A stretch of DNA of 9,469 bases, taken from assembly GCA_016291915.1 (NCBI GenBank), contig JAEEZP010000205.1, positions 1-9,469 on the forward strand, in the 5' to 3' direction. Shown piece after piece: positions 5,720-9,469 of the stretch. The notes below the pieces were generated by a model. It was not told the DNA's origin. It made no database searches and saw only the letters and a program-made list of their open reading frames with translations. Position numbers and translations under genes: made by a program. This DNA is from Prevotella sp. GTDB taxonomy: Bacteria; Bacteroidota; Bacteroidia; Bacteroidales; Bacteroidaceae. How positions within the stretch are numbered: position 1 is the stretch's first letter; every line of letters starts with the position of its first letter.

Positions 5720-6628
5720 ATGAAAAAGATTCTAACTTTCTTGCTTGGGGCAGTCCCCATGTTATGTTTCGCTGAAAAAGCAGCTGCTGATGCTAATGTT
5801 CCGGAATCAGTTCCGGGTTTGTTTGGTACCCTCTTACCCTATCTTCTTATTGTTTGCTTGGTGGCAGCAGCAATTGTGATGTGCTTTATGAAATGGTCGG
5901 AGAATACGGAGAAGATTGGTATCGTAGGCATACCGGTTTGTCTTGCTGCTGCAGCCATATTGGAGATCCTTGCTCTCTATTCTGTGGGAAACAAAGCTAT
6001 TTGGTGGTGTAATCCTGACCGTTATGGTTTCTGGGGTGGTTTCTTCCGCTTCATTCCTCTGATGTTAGTGCTTATTGCACAGATATGTAGTATTTACACC
6101 TACCAGATGTTCTTGTCGAAAACTCATGCTATGTATGGTAAAGAGGTTTCTATCTCACTGAAACCGGCTGCCATAGCATTGGTTGTTGCTCTCCCGGCAG
6201 CTTTTGTTGTTGCTGCTATCCTGCAGTGGGGTCTTAAACTACCCAAATTCATCCAGGAGATAGGCTTGATGGTTACCCTGTTTGGTATTCTTTTCATTGG
6301 TTTGGGCAAATCCGCGAAGAGTAACATGGCACAATTTGGCTCTAAGTATGGGTTGATAATAACCCTCTTTGCCATTATCTATCTGTTGGGTGTCATTGCT
6401 GTTGTTTGGTTGCTGATAGTGGGCATTTTCCAGATGATTATCCAAGAAGCCATCTTGCTGATTCTGGCCTACTTCTTCCTGTTCAAGACAGGTATCCTGA
6501 ATGGTTTAGTTGCTCCAAGAAGTAGCAATGACACTGTCTACATAGATGAAGAGGGAGGAGTGCATCAAACAATTTCGCAAAAAGCGAGTGCCAACAGAGC
6601 AATACACGAAAAGAAGGAATCGAAATAA
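5720..6628 (+). CDS. multi-pass membrane protein of unknown function, first gene of operon
   Basis: Not recognised as a named family. From the ATG at 5720 the protein has 302 residues (304 from an in-frame ATG at 5714; numbering below is from 5714). An N-terminal MKK plus a hydrophobic stretch ending near CFA20 is a signal peptide. Hydrophobic segments at about 37-59, 69-91, 108-133, 150-171, 183-198, 212-237 and 239-258 suggest seven membrane helices. A polar, charged tail follows (260-304) with a short DTVYIDEEGG motif. No transporter signature or catalytic motif is visible. It precedes the next gene by 26 bp and is the only integral membrane partner for the two secreted proteins downstream, so it may anchor them or pass on their signal; this is inference from context. 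Confidence 0.8.
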   Translation: MKKILTFLLGAVPMLCFAEKAAADANVPESVPGLFGTLLPYLLIVCLVAAAIVMCFMKWSENTEKIGIVGIPVCLAAAAILEILALYSVGNKAIWWCNPDRYGFWGGFFRFIPLMLVLIAQICSIYTYQMFLSKTHAMYGKEVSISLKPAAIALVVALPAAFVVAAILQWGLKLPKFIQEIGLMVTLFGILFIGLGKSAKSNMAQFGSKYGLIITLFAIIYLLGVIAVVWLLIVGIFQMIIQEAILLILAYFFLFKTGILNGLVAPRSSNDTVYIDEEGGVHQTISQKASANRAIHEKKESK

Positions 6629-6654
6629 GAAGGATCCACCCAATACCATTCAAA

Positions 6655-7272
6655 ATGAAAAAGATTCTTATATTATTCTTACTGTTCGCCGGTGTGGAGA
6701 TGCAGGCACAGACAAACAATGAGACCGTCAAAAAACTGGAGAACGCTATTAATAAGTTGGTGAACGGCAATAAACAGTCCACCGACAAGACTGCCACCAT
6801 GAACAGGCCCGCAACTACCCAGCAGACAACAACACCGCAGGCAGCTACACCACAGGCAGCCTCCGCCGCTGACGTGCTGACCATCGACAACCTCGGTATC
6901 GGGGGCATCAAGCTCGGCATGAAGATGAACAGCGTGCCTAAGACGGTGCCCGGACTCTATGCCAAGTATTCGGAGACATCCATGGGGGAGAGTGGGATAG
7001 AGTATAATTGCTTGAATGCCCAGGGAGATATAGTCATGCAGATAGACGACGAGAACGAGGATGGAGTGGTGGATCGTCTCTATATCATGGTAAAAGGTGC
7101 AAAGATCGCCAATACCGGCATACAGATAGGCGTTCCTTTCTCAAAGGTTGTCAACACCCCCGGACTGAAGAAGACGAAGGATGAGTATGGTAATGAGCTC
7201 TATCTCTACAATAAGCGTTATGAGGTTCAGGAGGATATGGACCATATCGTTTATGCGATCCTGGTGAATTAG
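6655..7272 (+). CDS. secreted protein with a domain shared with the next gene
   Basis: 205 residues, function unknown. Residues 1-18 are a type I signal peptide (cleavage near MQA-Q19). A helical stretch (20-40) and a Thr/Gln/Ala/Pro linker (44-72, with TPQAA twice at 60-69) lead to a domain at about 75-205. This domain starts GIGGIKLGMKMNSVPKTVPG and resembles the N-terminal domain of the next protein (GLGPVKIGETLKDIPEAYSG). Within it a second half begins near GIQIGVPFSKV (155-165), so the domain seems to be a duplicated fold. DENEDGVVD (132-140) follows the D-x-N-x-D-G-x-x-D pattern of EF-hand-like calcium loops, though the twelfth position is Tyr. It lies 26 bp after the membrane protein and 9 bp before the peptidase-like gene, so it is part of one operon, probably a periplasmic partner of both. 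Confidence 0.82.
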   Translation: MKKILILFLLFAGVEMQAQTNNETVKKLENAINKLVNGNKQSTDKTATMNRPATTQQTTTPQAATPQAASAADVLTIDNLGIGGIKLGMKMNSVPKTVPGLYAKYSETSMGESGIEYNCLNAQGDIVMQIDDENEDGVVDRLYIMVKGAKIANTGIQIGVPFSKVVNTPGLKKTKDEYGNELYLYNKRYEVQEDMDHIVYAILVN

Positions 7273-7281
7273 AGTTTTAAT

Positions 7282-9258
7282 ATGAGAAAAACCATCGTAT
7301 TATTAATCATTCTCCTGCATGTCACTTTGGGCGGACATGCGCAGGACATCCTGACGACCTCCGGCTTAGGACCGGTGAAGATCGGTGAGACACTGAAAGA
7401 CATTCCTGAAGCTTACTCCGGACTGTATGCCAGCAAGGGCATGGAACGCGACGAGACCGTGTTCTTTGATGAGAACAAACAAGAGGTGTTCCGCGTGATG
7501 GTCGGCGAAGACAGTCTGGTGAACCTCATCGTGGTCATCAGTCCTGCCATCCGCACACCGGAGGGCGCTCATGTGGGGATGACGAAACAGGAGGTGGAGC
7601 GTCTCAAAGACGCGACGTATATCAAGCCAGATCTTGAATCCGACTACCCTCGCGACAGTTATGAGCTGAATGGCATTTATCTGCTGATGGACTGGGAAGA
7701 TCAGGGGATCGTCACCGAGATGACCGTTTCCAGTTTTGACGATGGGTTTGACGTGGCCATCAAGAAACAGAAGAAGGTGCACGACGGTCTGTTGAAATAC
7801 TTTAAGTTGGCGCGTTTCTTTAAGGATCTCCTGAAATATCTCAATGAGATAGCTCAGTTGGAGTATGTCAAAAAGGCTTATTTCAACGATAACACACTCT
7901 TTGTGGAGATAGATGGCTTCGGGACGGTATCTTATTCGAAGTTTCCGGAACGTGATGCCGATAATAGTATCGACTGGGCACGTCTGCAGCAGGAACTCAA
8001 CAGTATCGTGGGGCACAACCCCGACATGTTCAAACAGGATAATATCGTGATTGCGTCACAGGTGGTGAACGATCTGAGATTCAGGGACCAGCAGGAGTAT
8101 CTGTTTAAATTCCTGCCGATAATGTTTGAGAAGAGTGGGGCAAAGGAGGTCTCAGTGGAGTCTCCTACCATGAAATTCTTCCTGAATGATATCTTCAACC
8201 ATACCTTGGTATTCCTTGATACTCATGGGATATACAATGCTAACAAGAACCTGCATTGGCTGGCCACCTCCGATGTGATCACGAATCTTGATAGGGCGGC
8301 GAAGGAATACCGGGAGTTGATCAAGGCCGGGATGGTCTCTATCGGTTATGCGTGTACGGAGGAGCGTCAGGGAGGTCTGAAACTCTCAATTCCTTATTTC
8401 TACGTCTCCGAGAAACTGATCTATGAGGCACGTAACCAGTTCGCTTGGCGCAAGCCGGTCATCGTCTTCAACCTCGCCTGCAGTTCGATGGCCGGGAACG
8501 ACAATCTTGGCGTGGCCTTCCGTAACAAAGGGGCTTATATGTATCTGGGATACGGAGCTCCCGAGAATGTAGGTGTTTACAGCGGTATGCAGTTTTTCGG
8601 TCGTCTTCTCTCCGGCATGTCAGTGGAGGGTGCCCTGAAGAGTCTGGATGAACGTGTGGTACATAATGTGTCGATGACTCCCGACAAGCAACCTGTTGAT
8701 GCATGGCTGAAATGGTCGCCAGTGGAAGGCACGATAGCCTATAATAATATCAAGGACTATTATTATGTGAAGCCCGAGGTGCTGGAAGATCATGTCTTCA
8801 TGTTCCAGAATATGCCTTTTGCCGATAACGAGGGGAAGATCATCAGACAAGAGGAGTATATCCTCCTGAGGTATTCGGGGAAGATGCCGTTGCACTGGGT
8901 GTCGTATCCGTCAAAAGACTATAATGGTAATAAGTTGGGGAAGATGCCAAACATCCCACTGATGTATGGTTTTGAGATCTGCGCGGATACGTTGTTCGAG
9001 CGTGATACCATCCGTATCATCGTGCCATTCAGGAAGAAGCTGGAGTATTTCTCGAACATCACGAAGGAGCGGGAACTGGAGGTGGAGTCAACCTATGAGC
9101 AGTCGATGGTGACGTTCACCATGAGGATGGTGAGACCCCTGGCGACGATCCCGTGGGATAGGATGAAGCAATGTTGTTATCTCCGCCCGGTGGTCTATGA
9201 TCCTAAGACGAAGACGGTCAATGCCGGGTGGTGGCGGTGGTTGCGAAGAAAGAAGTAA
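7282..9258 (+). CDS. secreted caspase-fold (CHAT-like) cysteine peptidase, putative
   Basis: 658 residues. Residues 1-20 are a signal peptide (HA-Q21). Residues about 24-155 are the domain shared with the preceding gene (GPVKIGETLKDIP, then GAHVGMTKQEV). A helical linker (160-200) and a mixed region follow. Residues about 290-460 resemble a clan CD peptidase: HTLVFLDTHG with His315, VIVFNLACSSMAG with Cys400, then GAYMYLGYGAP (417-427) and GMSVEGALKSL (445-455), the order seen in CHAT and gingipain-type caspase folds. The C-terminal 200 residues look beta-rich, are unassigned, and end in a basic aromatic tail GWWRWLRRKK. No membrane anchor, lipobox or type IX sorting domain is evident, so it is probably periplasmic. 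Third gene of the operon, 9 bp after the second. The peptidase call rests on motifs I can see, not on a profile search; the substrate is unknown. Confidence 0.75.
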   Translation: MRKTIVLLIILLHVTLGGHAQDILTTSGLGPVKIGETLKDIPEAYSGLYASKGMERDETVFFDENKQEVFRVMVGEDSLVNLIVVISPAIRTPEGAHVGMTKQEVERLKDATYIKPDLESDYPRDSYELNGIYLLMDWEDQGIVTEMTVSSFDDGFDVAIKKQKKVHDGLLKYFKLARFFKDLLKYLNEIAQLEYVKKAYFNDNTLFVEIDGFGTVSYSKFPERDADNSIDWARLQQELNSIVGHNPDMFKQDNIVIASQVVNDLRFRDQQEYLFKFLPIMFEKSGAKEVSVESPTMKFFLNDIFNHTLVFLDTHGIYNANKNLHWLATSDVITNLDRAAKEYRELIKAGMVSIGYACTEERQGGLKLSIPYFYVSEKLIYEARNQFAWRKPVIVFNLACSSMAGNDNLGVAFRNKGAYMYLGYGAPENVGVYSGMQFFGRLLSGMSVEGALKSLDERVVHNVSMTPDKQPVDAWLKWSPVEGTIAYNNIKDYYYVKPEVLEDHVFMFQNMPFADNEGKIIRQEEYILLRYSGKMPLHWVSYPSKDYNGNKLGKMPNIPLMYGFEICADTLFERDTIRIIVPFRKKLEYFSNITKERELEVESTYEQSMVTFTMRMVRPLATIPWDRMKQCCYLRPVVYDPKTKTVNAGWWRWLRRKK

Positions 9259-9286
9259 AACTTTTTCACAACCTCTCTAACCGGTA

Positions 9287-9307
9287 TTTAGTCCATAGTT
9301 CATAGTT
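9287..9307. repeat. 7-bp tandem repeat, three units
   Basis: TTTAGTC, CATAGTT and CATAGTT in an exact 7 bp period, 28 bp after the last stop codon. It has the same period as the array at 2735-2762. Confidence 0.6.
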
Positions 9308-9311
9308 GTAA

Positions 9312-9343
9312 TTACTTCTCTCTGTCCCGCCAGAGAGAAGTAA
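9312..9343. repeat. 13 bp perfect hairpin after the operon (CTCTCTG family, copy 3)
   Basis: TTACTTCTCTCTG (9312-9324) pairs perfectly with CAGAGAGAAGTAA (9331-9343) around TCCCGC. Its core CTCTCTG...CAGAGAGAAG is shared with the hairpins at 2935 and 3003. It could end transcription of the operon or protect its 3' end, but no T-run follows on the plus strand, so it is not a classic terminator. Confidence 0.65.
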
Positions 9344-9383
9344 GCAAGAGAGAGCTCGTTGCACGCTTCGAGTCAGAACAGAT

Positions 9384-9469
9384 TACGATTCTGAAAAACT
9401 GTGCTGCGGGACTCGCTTCGCTCAGACAGGTCCTCGCACTGACTCCGTCACCGTTTTTCAATCATCGTA
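9384..9469. repeat. imperfect inverted-ended segment at the right edge
   Basis: The left arm TACGATTCTGAAAAACTGTG (9384-9403) matches the reverse complement of 9449-9469 (TACGATGATTGAAAAACGGTG) with a few differences. The enclosed bases contain CGCTTCGCTCAGACAGG-type short palindromic pieces and no gene. The right arm reaches the window edge, so the element may continue. Confidence 0.45.

Noticed and set aside
7366..8016. 216-codon open frame on the minus strand
   Set aside because: It is antisense to the peptidase-like gene, has no signal or domain, and lies fully within a well-supported coding region.
9312..9343. rho-independent terminator of the right-hand operon
   Set aside because: The stem is perfect, but no T-run follows on the plus strand, so it is listed as a hairpin repeat instead.

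Overview
The window looks like the chromosome of a gut or rumen Bacteroidales bacterium, most likely Prevotella or a close relative. Four things point there: promoter boxes of the Bacteroidetes type (TAnnTTTG, once with a TTTG box 20 bp upstream); start codons without clear Shine-Dalgarno sequences; a secreted GH10 xylanase fused to a CE1-type esterase, the architecture of Prevotella ruminicola Xyn10D-Fae1A; and a phenylacetate-CoA ligase followed by a double-ACT protein. The genus is inferred from gene content, not from a marker gene.

Layout. Bases 1-263 (minus) hold the N-terminal part of a small lipoprotein cut by the window edge. Bases 389-2135 (minus) are a two-gene unit, paaK then the ACT-domain protein, 22 bp apart, with a -7 box upstream. 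Bases 2223-3086 carry no gene. They are packed with short repeats: two copies of an 84 bp unit, one split by a 79 bp segment; a nested multi-arm palindrome; a 7-bp tandem repeat; G-rich hairpins with a common tail; and CTCTCT hairpins. Bases 3087-5243 (minus) encode the 718-residue xylanase-esterase, with a rho-independent terminator just after it and a -7 box just before it.

The divergent gap 5244-5719 holds the most interesting small-scale signal. A complete promoter (TTTG, 20 bp, TATCTTTG) points to the right and sits between two inverted arms with a 14 bp perfect core. This is the geometry of an invertible, phase-variable promoter; no recombinase is in the window, so it remains a hypothesis. 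Inversion would turn the promoter from the right-hand operon toward the xylanase.

Bases 5720-9258 (plus) are a compact three-gene operon: a seven-helix membrane protein, a secreted 205-residue protein, and a secreted 658-residue protein whose middle region has the His/Cys dyad context of a caspase-fold (clan CD, CHAT-like) cysteine peptidase. The second and third proteins share a related N-terminal or C-terminal domain, so they probably act together at the cell envelope. I recognise no named system with this composition. Bases 9259-9469 again hold only repeats and hairpins.

Taken together, the left half serves aromatic-acid activation and breakdown of feruloylated xylan, and the right half is an uncharacterised envelope module built around a putative caspase-like peptidase, possibly under on/off promoter control.
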